In this document: positions 23,360-33,439 of the stretch, piece after piece | Layout: each line of letters starts with the position of its first letter | Position numbering within the stretch: the stretch's first letter is position 1 | NCBI GenBank assembly: GCA_964006375.1 | Contig: OZ023262.1 | Coordinates: forward strand, 90,119,654-90,183,653 | Length of the DNA: 64,000 nucleotides | Reading direction: 5' to 3' | DNA from: Tillus elongatus | Lineage: Eukaryota > Arthropoda > Insecta > Coleoptera > Cleridae | The notes under the pieces: generated by a model | Told to the model about the DNA's origin: nothing | The model's database searches: none | Seen by the model: only the letters and a program-made list of their open reading frames with translations | Translations under genes and position numbers: made by a program

Positions 23360-24184
23360 GAGTAAAGTAGACATATTTATGGATTTCGAAAATAAACATT
23401 CGATAATAAAGCTTATCAATTCTTTGTAAAATAGTATCATCACACTGTATATTTTGTGAGTTTCCAGCTAACCATACTGTATATAGGCAAGGTAGCGTTT
23501 AAAGATGCACCTCCAGAAACGGATAATCGTGACTACATAACGTTGCATTATAAATGTAAATAAGTGAGAATATGTGAATATTATAGACACATCACGTGAA
23601 TTAAATCCCACAATCTCGCACAATTTATCCCCACAACCACGTATCAAATGAAAAAGCACACCGTGTTTCCATAGTCATAGTTGGCCGTTGGCAGCAACAC
23701 GATTGTATGTAATCGACACCAGCAATGACTGTTTTAGTAGGCTGCGCTTCCTGAGGAGCGAATGTTAATAATAAAGCCGGTCCATAAGAGAACTTCACCG
23801 CGTATACAGCGTGCATGCTAACTAGTCATGCTACCGTAATCACGTCGTTTCGATTCAAAACATGTTTCATTTGACTCTTCGGCCAAGTGCTGTTTCTCTG
23901 TAAATAATGGTCGTATAGAAGATCGGCCTGGGTGGTAATATGACAATAGGGGCATTAAAATGTCGCGTTTACGTACGCGACTTATGTGCCATTCGTAAGT
24001 GAAAAACACATACATATTTATACTTCCACGTAGTCTCGCTGCTTCACACAACTGTGCTCCCTCTGCTTATTCACTTGGAAATGTTACTACGTGAGATACT
24101 TTACAGATACATTATCACCTTTTCATCTTTACATATTGCTTCAAATGTTTTTTTTACGGTAAAAAAGCTCGAAATTTTATATTT
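23360..24184. other. no gene seen
   Basis: AT-rich sequence with short overlapping frames on the minus strand (23,468-24,051) that show no recognised domain. Confidence 0.45.
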
Positions 24185-24334
24185 CTAGTCATTTTAGTGA
24201 TTTTTTATTTACAAAAAATGCACTAATAGAGAGGTATCGATGGTGAAATTTTTTTTTCAAATGAGCGCGAACTAGGACCCCTAGAACCCATATCCGGGGT
24301 CAGTTTCAATTTTCATATGTTTATATATATATAT

Positions 24335-24398
<64 letters not shown>

Positions 24399-24560
24399 CG
24401 GTCTGATAACTCAAAAAAGAATTAATCGATTTCAATGAAACTCGGCAAGTGCCTTTCTTTTATTAATGGCTTGGACGAGTTCGTTAGCCAGGAAAAACGA
24501 ACGGGGTTTCGTGGAAAATTTTAAGTTTTCTTCCAAAAATTTTTTTTCTCCGAAAATAAC
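24185..24560 (-). repeat. family B copy, complete
   Basis: Right half first (palindrome TTTTAGTGATTTTTTATTT, AATGAGCGCGAACTAGGACC, ATATCCGGGGTCAGTTTCAA), TA 24,322-24,334 and 24,338-24,394 split by GTTT, then the left half GATAACTCAAAAAAGAATTA, GGCTTGGACGAGTTCGTTAG, CAGGAAAAACG. Near-complete. Confidence 0.88.
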
Positions 24561-24862
24561 AAAGCTGTTTTAATGAAATTTACTATATATGTTGCCTTGG
24601 ATGAGGCCTTCCCTAGTACCAAAATTCAACTTTCTAAGTTTAGAAAAAATTGAGTTATTCAAATTTTAATTTTTTTTTTTCGAAAAAATTTTTCCTCCAA
24701 AAATTACAAAGTTATTTTAATGAAATTTGGTGTATGTCTTGCCCTGGGAGAGATCTTACTACACGCTAAAATTAAACTTTCTAAGTTTATATAAAACTGA
24801 CTTAATCAAATTTAAAAATTTAATAAAAATTCACTACCATAACGTACTTGCTGCGTCAGAGT
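24552..24862. repeat. ~145-bp tandem pair ending in an A terminal repeat
   Basis: CCGAAAATAACAAAGCTGTT through AACTTTCTAAGTTTA at 24,552-24,640 is repeated as CCAAAAATTACAAAGTTATT through AACTTTCTAAGTTTA at 24,696-24,790. The second unit runs into AAAAATTCACTACCATAACG plus TACTTGCTGCGTCAGAG at 24,826-24,862, an A right end. Confidence 0.6.
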
Positions 24863-25004
24863 TTTTTTACATTGTGAAAAGTTATTGCCTTGTTATTCTG
24901 ATAAACCAGTAACCTAACATGTTATCCATTACGTGGTGCGGGAATTACAGCTCTGCCATTTGACAGTTCTGAAACAGGTAAGTCATTAAAAGTGGTATTT
25001 GTTT

Positions 25005-25177
25005 ATTAATTGTTGTTGCCCTTGCACTCGGTGAGGTAGCGGGTTCGAGTCCCGTATTGAGACATGGAGAAGTTTTTGACCGTGGGGTCCTACGATATCA
25101 CGGCCCGGTTTTCCACCTTTCGGCGGTTTAGTTCACTTGGATGTGGTATGACCGGTTTCTAATGGGTTATGAGTGGT
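25005..25177 (+). other. possible tRNA-related repeat head
   Basis: GCGGGTTCGAGTCCCGTA at 25,041-25,058 is a good Pol III B box with pairing T-arm. A clear A box is not visible upstream within the usual distance, though GTTGTTGCCCTTGCACTCGG recurs in related form near 34,602 and 52,288. It lies directly before the SINE tail and may be a separate SINE. Confidence 0.3.
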
Positions 25178-25403
25178 CTGTGTGTATGTGTGTGTTTTGT
25201 TTCTTTAACGTCGACCTACTTCCGCGACTATGGCCTATCACCAACGCTAGGGAGCAGTTTCACCTCACTATCCTGGAAATTTTGCCGAACACCCGCCTTT
25301 CTGTAAAGAGGGTAGGGATCTTTAACGTGCCCAAGATGGTATGAACACGAGACCGACGGATTTACGCCTCCTCGGAAGGGTGGAACGTGCAGACATTCAA
25401 CTT
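25178..25403 (-). mobile_element. SINE copy 2, 3' portion
   Basis: Starts with the TG-rich tail and TTTGTTTCTTTAACGTCGAC, then the conserved central domain, and stops at GCAGACATTCAACTT, where a LINE begins. The rest of the SINE is at 26,547. Confidence 0.8.
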
Positions 25404-26546
25404 TTTGTTACTTTTATTTATTTCAACAACACCACGAGGGCTTACAGCCTAAGTACTATCGTACCGTGGGTGTCGACAATGAGTAAAGAGGCAACTTGTT
25501 AATTCTGGACTTGAAGGTTTGGAGGTTCGGGGGAGAAGGTAAAACATGTACCGGCAAGGAATTCCACAACTTTCAAGTCCTCGGGACAAAAGAGCGGGCA
25601 TAATAAGATGTTCTATGTCTGGTGACCTGGACAGTAAAAGGGTTCATTCGCTCTGTTCCCCTGGTAAATCTGTTGGGGGCAGCAGGTGGAGGAACTATGG
25701 AAGAAAGCTCCTCTGAGCACTGCCCGTGCAGATATCTATGAAAGAGAGAGAGAGGTCACCAACGGCACGTCGGTGGGCAAGTGATGGCAGCCTTTGGGTG
25801 AGGGCAGGGTCACCGATGAGACGTATAGCTCTCTTCTGAATGGAGTCCAGGATAGCGAGTGTAGAAGCGGCAGCATCACCCCAGATGTGGGAGCAGTATT
25901 CGAGGTTTGGTCTTATTAGTGAAGTATATAATGTATAGAGATTAGCCGGTGAAAAGTATTTGCGAGCCCGGAAGAGGAAACCTAATTTCTTAGCAGCCGC
26001 TTCTGCAATGGATGTGACATGTTGATGCCAATTCCATCCGAAAAGGACTGATTACTTTAAATAACTTGGTTGTTCATTGTGATGGGTCTAGGGCTTGTGT
26101 ATCTCTTATGAGAAAGAAAGCAAGACTGTGTTTTCGTGGGGTTGAATTGTACAAGATTTCTACTTCCCCAGTTTAATATTTTTTGGAGATCCACGGAGAT
26201 AGAACCCTCCATGAGTCTGCGATCCTCATCTTATTGGGCTAAAGAGACAGGCTTAGAATATTGTATATTTGAGTGGAGGGTGCTGTCGTCCGCGTAACTG
26301 TGGAGGAGGTCATTGATGTAGAGAAGAAACAATGTAGGGGCTAAAGCTGAACCTTGAGGAACTCCTGCATTAATTGGATACAGTTTAGAGGAATGGCCAT
26401 CCACGACAACAGAAATGCTCCGGTTGGAGAGAAAATTTGCTGTCCAGGTACAGAGTTTTGGTGGTAGGCCATAGGCCGGAAGTTTATTAAGTAGCGCTGC
26501 GTGCCAGACCTGGTCGAATGCTTTGGATATGTTTAGAGCGACAATC
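25404..26546 (-). mobile_element. jockey/CR1-type LINE, copy 2, inserted in a SINE
   Basis: A 5'-truncated copy of the family at 20.9 and 47.0 kb. The minus strand holds, from 26,557, VALNISKAFDQVWHAALLNK (RT block with the catalytic Asp), NAGVPQGSALAPTLFLLYIN and SYADDSTLH (YxDD) in an intact 108-codon frame, then broken frames to the 3' end at ACAACACCACGAGGGC. There is a small deletion before HSYADD compared with the 47-kb copy. It separates the two parts of SINE copy 2. Confidence 0.88.
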
Positions 26547-26660
26547 TGCTCAAACACAATGCAAAAACCGCGGTTGATGTTAATTATACAGTTTGTACTG
26601 AAAAAGTGAAAGGAGAAGCTTGAGATCGAACCAAGTAGCCTTCTATGGGTGGTCTCCTTT
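26547..26660 (-). mobile_element. SINE copy 2, 5' portion
   Basis: TGCTCAAACACAATGC and ACAGTTTGTACTGAAAAAGT, GAAAGGAGAAGC, then a decayed B box (GAGATCGAACCAAG read backwards). It continues exactly where 25,403 stopped. The tRNA-like A box region is decayed. Confidence 0.75.
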
Positions 26661-26743
26661 GTCTATATTCGTATGTAAGCTCCCCCGCACAAGCCTAAAA
26701 CTTTCGGTTGCGGATTTTGTGTCCTGTATTGTTATTAGTATAT

Positions 26744-26867
26744 TATTAGTGAATTTTCATTAAGAAAATTGACTAATAGAGAGGTATCGATGGCAAGATT
26801 TTTGGAAAATTTCTTCAATTGAGCTCGAATTAGGGCCCTTATAACCCAAATCCAAGGCCAGTTGAAT

Positions 26868-26958
<91 letters not shown>

Positions 26959-27060
26959 AACCGATAACTCAAAAATACTTTACCAATCGAAACCAAATTT
27001 GGCAATTCCCTTCATTTTGTTAATAGCTTGGATGAGTTCGTTAGACAGTTTTGACACTCA
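26744..27060 (-). repeat. family B copy, complete
   Basis: Palindrome TTAGTGAATTTTCATTAAG and complement, then TTCTTCAATTGAGCTCGAAT, CCAAATCCAAGGCCAG, TA 26,872-26,956, then ACCGATAACTCAAAAATACT, AGCTTGGATGAGTTCGTTAG. Ends near 27,055 without the distal left part. Confidence 0.87.
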
Positions 27061-27647
27061 CATGCTTTAAGAAAAAAATTTGAAAAACTGTTGGAAAACG
27101 CAATATTTTTTAAATTACTAGAAGTATGAAACTAAAGCTCAACATGCACGTAGATATCGTATCAATAGTCTTCTCTTCCAAATTTAAACTTAATCGGTTC
27201 AGTAGATTCTGAGTTATAACCAAATAAAAAATAAATAATTTACGATATAACCTGAAATTACCTCTGGATGGGTGCCTATAATGTTACACAAGGTCAGACA
27301 GATATATCAGAGTTACGCTGCTATTGCAAACAAATGCTCCAAATTAAACGTCAAACGAACAGGTTACAAAAATACAAAACACACAATAAACTATCCGCGA
27401 AGTTGTCATTTGCCAAAACTGTCCTCCGAATTTGAAAATATCAGGAAAATATATAGTAATAAATAAAAATTTTAATGAAAGTTATTCAATTTGTTTAAAG
27501 GCAATCTAGAACAACGTTTCATTGTGTTTAAACATTAAGCTTCCCATTCTTCAAGGTATTTAAAACCCAACGTCATCTCCTAGTTAAATATGACAACGCC
27601 AGTTAGCTATGTGTCATTGTCATTTGTTATTTTGCAAACTAACAGTA

Positions 27648-27659
27648 GGGGGGGGGGGG
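27648..27659 (+). repeat. poly-G run
   Basis: Twelve consecutive G, unusual in this AT-rich sequence. Could be a real homopolymer or a sequencing artefact. Confidence 0.8.
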
Positions 27660-27879
27660 AGTCCAATTCGAGGTTATCTTCTTCTTCATTATTATTATTT
27701 ACTCTTCATGTCGTACATGGAAAATTTTAGGTAAATGAAACTACATAATATCATGCAGTAGTTTAAATTATACCAATAAACAGATGTTTTGTAAATTATT
27801 AAAATTTAGATTTCAAAATTTTCTATTGTTTATATTTATTTCTTTCACTTTCAAAAAGTATGGATTCAGCAACATAATG

Positions 27880-28225
27880 TTTAGGTGCAGCAAGTGCGGT
27901 ATAGTAGCGAAATTTTGCAAAAATATTCCAAATGGTGATAATTCAATTTCTCAATAAACTAGAATCTTCAGTTTTGATACATACTAAAAGCTATATAAAA
28001 GCAGCGTGGGTACTAAATTTAAAAAATAACACGATGAACTTCATAGTCAACGAGAAATTTGTTTTAGAAAACCATTTTTGTTATTTTGTTTGCAGAAACT
28101 GCTTCGATTGAGTGGATTAAAACGGATCATCCAAGCGACTAATAAGGAAAGATACCTGCCACGTTTATAATTTGGCAGGTACATTCGTTTTGTAAATAAA
28201 AATTAAATTTTCGATAAATTTACAG
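27880..28225 (+). mobile_element. A2 element, left part
   Basis: TAGGTGCAGCAAGTGCGGTA opens the copy, followed by GATAATTCAATTTCTCAATA, AGCAGCGTGGGTACTAAATT and the hairpin ACCTGCCACGTTTATAATTT plus GGCAGGT at about 28,156-28,183. Right half missing. A second, decayed start-like sequence (AAAAAGTATGGATTCAGCAA) lies just upstream at 27,854. Confidence 0.7.
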
Positions 28226-28514
28226 ATTAGCAAACGGAGGCTTTTTAGAAAAAAATTCAGAAACATGCTTAAATGCACAAATGCTTCTGGATGCACAAAC
28301 CACAAAAAATATTTCTTGCAAATAGCCCCCAAGTAAGTTACGGGACCAGAAGTGAATAGGGGTGTTGGGCGGGGAAGAAGAGAAAAAGTAAATGTGAGCG
28401 AAAAGTACGAAAATAACCAGCTTAGTTGAACATCGATAAGCTGCCTTTATCCTATTTTGCAGCTATACCTCCTTAAAATTCTGTTTTGACCACCCACACA
28501 GTAAGTAAGCGTTG

Positions 28515-29120
28515 AAAAAGGTCTGGGTGCAGCAAACACATTATGGTGGAGAGTTTTTGAAAAAATATTTGAAATCCGATAACTCAATTTCCTAGTAAGC
28601 TTAAATCTTCAATCTTGAACCATAGTAACACCTATGTAAACGCACCGTGGGTACTAAATTAAAGAAAAATAACATAAAGAGCTTTGCGGATAACTAAAAG
28701 TCGATTTTAAAAAACATTTGTTGTTGTTTTGCTTGCAAAAACTAGTTCAATTGGGTTGACTAAAACAAAACCATCCAATCAATTAAAAGGAAAAATACCT
28801 GCCATATTTATGATTCGGCAGGTACGTTCCCTTTGTAAAGAATTAATTTCTTTATAAAAAACTTTTGTAAGTTTAATGAAATTTGTAACACAATTTTTTT
28901 AAGGAGACTTGCAGTACTTACATATAGCTCTCCAGACTATAATTTTCTAGCTCCATAGAAAATAGAAACTTATTCAAATAGTCGTTAACTGGGAGGTCTA
29001 AAACCGGTCTCCCAGGTCCATTTAATTTAAGGAATTAGTTTTAATAATATACATTACTAATATTGTACAATTCTTATGAAAATTCACTACCATAATGCAC
29101 TTGCTGCGTCCCGAACATTT
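28515..29120 (+). mobile_element. A2 element, complete (~600 bp)
   Basis: Left terminal repeat AAAGGTCTGGGTGCAGCAAA and right terminal repeat CATAATGCACTTGCTGCGTC are inverted relatives. Inside: ATAACTCAATTTCCTAGTAA, GCACCGTGGGTACTAAATTA, the hairpin TGCCATATTTATGATTCGGCA near 28,800, then CTCTCCAGACTATAATTTTC and CCAGGTCCATTTAATTTAAG. No transposase frame. It is the reference for reading the split copy at 14.55 and 17.0 kb. Confidence 0.8.
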
Positions 29121-29407
29121 TTTTATTATTATTGTAAAATTCCAACAACCATGAAAACATTTGTGATAGAATGTTGAAATGAGATATTTTTTTGCAGAAC
29201 CTGGATCTTTGTTGAATCAAAAGAATGCAAATTAAGTTCTTAAGTTTGGTTCCATTTGCAACATTATATTTATGCGAGTTAAGTTTCTCATCGATGACTG
29301 CTATTAAAACAAAAGTGAGAAATCGCTTGGAACTTGAAAATTATATCACTGTCTGCGTGTCAACTGCAGATACCCGATTTAAAACAGGCACATACGTGTC
29401 ATTAACA

Positions 29408-29480
29408 TTTTTAGTGAATTGTATTTAGATAAAATCACGAATGAAGAGATCCCTACTTTTGAATTTTGAAAAAAACCTTT
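29408..29480 (-). repeat. family B right-end fragment
   Basis: TTTTAGTGAATTGTATTTAG, ATGAAGAGATCCCTACTTTT and GAATTTTGAAAAAAACC are the palindrome edge and adjacent right half of B. It stops where repeat C copy 2 begins. Confidence 0.65.
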
Positions 29481-29926
29481 AATATTCTGTGCTGAAATTT
29501 AATTAGGGGTTGAATGTGTGAGGATGGAATATCGGTGACAGAGATTTCAATTTATTGTTGGTTAAAATAGCGTTAGTCCCAAAACACACATAAAAGCTGA
29601 TTTTGGAACGAATTTTGTTGTCTGTCGGTCAGCCTGTACATCTGTCTGTTAGTAGGCGCAATAACTTTTGAACGAATTGAGATACCACCGTCAAATTTGG
29701 TATTCAGTTAGCACCCGATAAAGCAACGTTTCCGTCTGTTTTCGAGTAAGATTGCTACAGGGGTAGCGGATAAATGAGGGGTTATTTGCTGAAAATTTAC
29801 TTTCTTTCATTAAAACTCAAATAATATAACGTTTCAGAAGTTTATGGGTACAGGCATACGAATATTTTCTTTGGAGTCAATCACAGCTATGTGGAAGTCA
29901 TGATTCAATTTGTGGCACTATTTTAT
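29481..29926 (+). repeat. repeat C copy 2 (second unit)
   Basis: Starts ATATTCTGTGCTGAAATTTA, the junction between the two C units, and runs through TCGGTCAGCCTGTACATCTG, AGTAGGCGCAATAACTTTTG and GGCACTATTTTA, the C right end, where the Gypsy LTR begins. Confidence 0.75.
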
Positions 29927-30305
29927 TGTCACAACGAACACTCTGGAATGACATTTCTGGAATAGACCAGAGGTGACAGGTGTAGAATAGTTTAGAATAG
30001 TGTGGAAGGTCTAGAATCTCTATAGACAAGTATAGACGAGCGGTGCACAGAATAAGTTAGTTCAGTATTTAATAAGGTGGTGTGAAAGTGATCATAGAGT
30101 ATAAAGCGAGTTAACAGTAAGTGTTGGTCTATATGAAGCGATCATAGAGGGCGATAGTGGAATATAGTTCTATGGACATTTAATAATAGAGAAGAGATAT
30201 ATTTTAGTTGACACTGGTGTTGGAAAATAGTTGGTAATAATAAATTAGTAGTTTAAAAGCTGTGTTTTGTTAGTAAAGAAATCCAGAACCCCGTAGAACG
30301 TAACA
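29927..30305 (+). repeat. 5' LTR of the Gypsy-type element
   Basis: Starts TGTCACAACGAACACTCTGG and ends CCCCGTAGAACGTAACA, the canonical TG...CA form. About 379 bp. An AATAATAAATTAG stretch near 30,235 is a candidate polyadenylation region. Confidence 0.92.
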
Positions 30306-30324
30306 ACTGGTGTCAGAACTGGGA
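30306..30324 (+). promoter_or_regulatory. primer-binding site
   Basis: ACTGGTGTCAGAACTGGGA lies directly after the 5' LTR. TGGTGTCAGAACTGGG looks like the complement of a tRNA 3' end (the tRNA would end in ACACCA). Which tRNA cannot be settled here. Confidence 0.7.
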
Positions 30325-30474
30325 TATTCAAGCTGCTAGCGGAAATATTTTCCAGAATATTCGTGGAACAACGTAGAAACTTCTAGGATCTCTGGAAAAT
30401 CAGTGTCAGCAGTAAGTCATAACTGAGTGTGTTCTTGAAACAGAATAAACTGTGTACCAGCTTTAAGTACGTCT

Positions 30475-31850
30475 ATGCCTAAGACAACAGCCAATATGGA
30501 CGCCCAGCTATTGGAATTGATTAAAGAAATGAAAGAAGAAGCAAGAGAAAGAGATGAAGAAATGAGAAAAAGATCCAAAGAAACTAAAGAAGAAGCCAGA
30601 AAAAGAGACGAAGAGGTTAAAAAAGATCCGAGAAAAAGAGATAAAGAGTCCAGAAGAAGAGACGAAGAAGCCAAAGAAGAAATGAGAAAAGGAGATGAAG
30701 AGGCCAGAAGAAGAGACGAAGAAGCTAAAGAAGAAGCCAGAAAAAGAGATAAAGAAGCTAGAAAAAGAGACGAAGAAGCCAAAGAAGAAATGAGAAAAAG
30801 AGACGGAGAGATCAGAGAGGAACTCAGAAAAAGGGACGAAGAAGCAAAGGAAGAAATGAGAAGAATAGATGAAGAAACAAAGGAAATTCTACAAGAACAG
30901 GCCAGTAGAATTGAGAATATTACTTTATGTGTCGACGAACGTATGAAGCAGGTAAAAGACGACATCTTCCAGCAAGTAGAAAGCAGAGTAAGGGGTATCA
31001 GCGACGATGTACATGACAAGCTGACGGAAGTACAACAAAAAGTGCATTCACTAGAAAATAAGTGTGAAACCCTAGCCAAAGGAAACATCAGGCTCGTATA
31101 TAGTATGGTCGGAATAATTAAGGTCCCCACATTTGATGGCTCAGTCCCATGGGGTATTTATCCAAGCCAGTTCGAAGCCGCTGCTACAGCAAATTGTTGG
31201 GGCGAGAGAGAGAGAAAGCGACCTCGCTAATTGTTGCTCTCAGAGGAGATGCCCTAGATGTGCTTCAAGGTATTCCCAGGGAAGAACTGCTGAGTTTTCA
31301 CAGCATTAAACATCAATTAGAGATGAGGTTTGGCGACCAGCATTTACAGCAGCTGTATCGACTGCAGTTGAAAAATCGTTGTCAGAAATCGGGCGAAAGT
31401 CTCCAACATCTCCACGCCGACGTTGTCAGACTGACACGATTAGCCTACCCCATAGCTCCGATGGAGTTTTTAAACCAGCTGTCAGTGCAAACCTTCATTG
31501 ACGCCATCAGAGATACCGGCACTCAGCAGGCGCTGAGGATGGCAAGACACAAAAACTTGAACGATGCTTTGGCACATGCCTTGGAGTTTGAAGTGGTAAA
31601 GCAAGCCTCGGAAAGTCATGTGAAAGTTCGCAGTCTCCAAGTTCAAGAAGAAAATAAAACAGATTCATCCAAGATCATGCAGCTACTAGAGAAAATAACA
31701 GAACAAATAAGGCCGACGTCTCATGGACACCCAATAAGAGCTCACCGTGCAAATGCCTTGCACTACTGGAACTGCGGTAAGGTGGGACATATAAGGGGCG
31801 AATGTTGGGCTCTAAGATCACGCGTAAGGGAGAAAGTGAAGTGCTGGTAA
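30475..31850 (+). pseudogene. gag polyprotein, frameshifted
   Basis: Frame 30,475-31,230 starts MPKTTANMDAQLLELIKEMK and holds a repetitive charged stretch, residues about 20-140, built of KRDEEAKEE-like 10-13-residue units, a strong coiled coil. Then a VESRVRGISDDVHDK region and the capsid start KVPTFDGSVPWGIYPSQFEA. At a GA repeat (31,203-31,216) the frame changes; the capsid continues in the frame 31,149-31,850 with SLIVALRGDALDVLQGIP and FGDQHLQQLYRLQLKNRCQK. The C-terminal zinc knuckle reads YWNCGKVGHIRGEC: the first Cys of CX2CX4HX4C is Tyr. Gag packages element RNA; here it is inactivated. Confidence 0.85.
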
Positions 31851-32194
31851 CCATTTCTCAGGTTAGCGATTCTGGCAGCGCTCTTGTCGTAGACGGATAC
31901 GTAAGCGGTAATAAGACTCAAATGGTCGTCGACACAGGCGCACCTAGCACGATTTTTCGCCGCGACATGGTTCCAATATGGCGAGTAAGAGAGCCAGACA
32001 GAGTGTACAGAGTAAATGCAGCCGGTGGTGATCGGATCCAGGTATTTGGCGAAACTGACGTCGAGCTGCAAATTGGAACATGGAAGGCAAATCAGAGAGC
32101 CAAAGTCGCCGCCATATCAGGCCCGATTATAATTGGCTTGGACATACTGCAAGGTCAGTGGGCTAAACTTGATCTTGGCACACGAACATCCTGA
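31802..32194 (+). CDS. retroviral-type aspartic protease of the Gypsy element
   Basis: 130 codons overlapping the gag end in another frame (the -1 frame), as usual for gag-pol. QMVVDTGAPSTIF holds the catalytic DTG motif of pepsin-like retroelement proteases; PIIIGLDILQGQ near the end matches the conserved GxDxL-type C-terminal motif. Within a living element it would cut Gag-Pol. It ends at a stop at 32,194 where RT should follow, because the rest of pol is deleted. Confidence 0.8.
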   Translation: MLGSKITRKGESEVLVTISQVSDSGSALVVDGYVSGNKTQMVVDTGAPSTIFRRDMVPIWRVREPDRVYRVNAAGGDRIQVFGETDVELQIGTWKANQRAKVAAISGPIIIGLDILQGQWAKLDLGTRTS

Positions 32195-32217
32195 CTATCG
32201 GCGTTGAAGAAATAAGA

Positions 32218-32904
32218 ATGTCGACTGGCAGTAACCTGGTAGTGCGGAAAATCACCATAGAGGAAAATAGCAACGCCTGCCGTGAAAGTTACATTCCAGT
32301 GAATAGAGCTGTGAGAGGAAGAGACGACTCAGTTACTCAGCCGGAAGCAAGTGAAGAAGAAATTATGAGAGTACAAGACGAAGGGTGTAAAGACCATGTA
32401 AAAGTGAAGCCAACCCAGAAAAAGGTCAGTAAGCACATTTGTTGGAACAGAGCCGATGTCGACAGGATGAATCGGGCCCGTCGAGATATTTGTGCAAGTA
32501 GAAACATCAGAACAACAGCAACTACACGGAAGAACCAGTACCACATAAGAACTTCGCTTGAAGAAAGTCCCGACATATTGACGAGAAGGAAAACCATCCA
32601 CTCTGCTGTCGGAATGCATATACGAATAGAAAGCGACCGCGTGAAGACCCGTTATGACGTGCGAGCTAATTCAGCTGGTTTTAAAGAAGGAGATCGTGTG
32701 TGGTTCTACAAGCCAGTACGGCGCAAGGGACGGTCACCGAAACTACAGAAATGATGGGAAGGTCCTTATAAGGTGGTCAAAAGGATCAATGACGTTGCCT
32801 ATCGCATTCAGAGGAGCCCGAAGAGCAAGATGAAGGTGGTCCATATGCACAGACTTACGCCATACCAAGAAATGTCAGAATTCGACCAGGACGATCAAAT
32901 ATAA
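32218..32904 (+). pseudogene. integrase C-terminal remnant of the Gypsy element
   Basis: Frame 32,218-32,754 opens with sequence I do not recognise (about 100 residues, charged) and then reads DRVKTRYDVRANSAGFKEGD and RVWFYKPVRRKGRSPKLQK, the start of the integrase C-terminal SH3-like region. After a stop codon at 32,752 the same frame continues WEGPYKVVKRINDVAYRIQR and VVHMHRLTPYQ, the GPY/F-type motif, to 32,904. The DDE core and zinc-binding N-terminus are absent. Confidence 0.75.
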
Positions 32905-32915
32905 GAGGGGGGCAG
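32899..32915 (+). promoter_or_regulatory. polypurine tract
   Basis: AAGAGGGGGGCAG directly precedes the 3' LTR and would prime plus-strand DNA synthesis. Confidence 0.75.
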
Positions 32916-33299
32916 TGTCACAACGAACACTCTGGAATGACATTTTTGTAATAGACCAGAGGTGACAGGTGTAGAATAGTTTAGAATAGTGTGGAACGTC
33001 TAGAGTCTCTATAGACAAGTATAAATAGACGAGCGGTGCACAGAATAATTTAGTTCAGTATTGAATAAGGTGGTGTGAAACTGATCATAGAGTATAAAGC
33101 GAGTTAACAGTAAGTGTTGGTCTATATGAAGCGATCATAGAGGGCGATAGTGGAATATAGTTCTATGGACATTTAATAATAGAGAAGAGATACATTTTAG
33201 TTAACACTGGTGTTGGAAAATAGTTGGTAATAATAAATTAGTAGTTTGGAAAGCTGTGTTTTGTTAGTAAAGAAATCCAGAACCCCGTAGAACGTAACA
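32916..33299 (+). repeat. 3' LTR of the Gypsy-type element
   Basis: Same ends as the 5' LTR (TGTCACAACG ... AACGTAACA), about 384 bp. Small differences from the 5' LTR include a four-base insertion near 33,022 and a few substitutions. Confidence 0.92.
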
Positions 33300-33364
33300 T
33301 TATTAAGGATGCAGAAGAGAAACAAAGCTCTACATAAGTAATTTTTGTTTATTTTGGAAGTGCT

Positions 33365-33438
33365 TTTGCAACCTTTGCTCCCAGTTCAAAACACGACCTT
33401 TCCCCAGGGGATCGCAATCCGCACTTTGGGAACCACTG
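33365..33438 (-). repeat. possible hAT-type terminal sequence
   Basis: Read backwards from 33,438: CAGTGGTTCCCAAAGTGCGG then a GCGATCCCCTGGGGAAAGG stretch. CAGTGGTTCCCAAA is typical of hAT-like element ends. The partner end and an 8-bp duplication were not found. Confidence 0.35.
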
Positions 33439-33439
33439 A

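Larger units (their letters stand above)
29927..33299 (+). mobile_element. Gypsy-type LTR retrotransposon, internally deleted
   Basis: Two LTRs of about 380 bp, a primer-binding site, a gag region, a protease, an integrase C-terminus and a polypurine tract, in 3.4 kb. RT, RNase H and the integrase core are gone, so it cannot move alone. The 4-bp sequence TTAT occurs on both sides (29,923-29,926 and 33,300-33,303), consistent with target duplication. The LTRs differ by a few changes and one small insertion (TAAA near 33,022), implying a moderately recent insertion. It sits at the right edge of repeat C copy 2. Confidence 0.9.

Noticed and set aside
27648..27659. Poly-G run as a regulatory quadruplex
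   Set aside because: A single homopolymer run cannot be told from an artefact and has no other G-tracts nearby.
30417..31130. 237-codon minus-strand frame, Ser/Leu-rich
   Set aside because: It is the antisense of the purine-rich repetitive gag coiled coil; no start context or domain.
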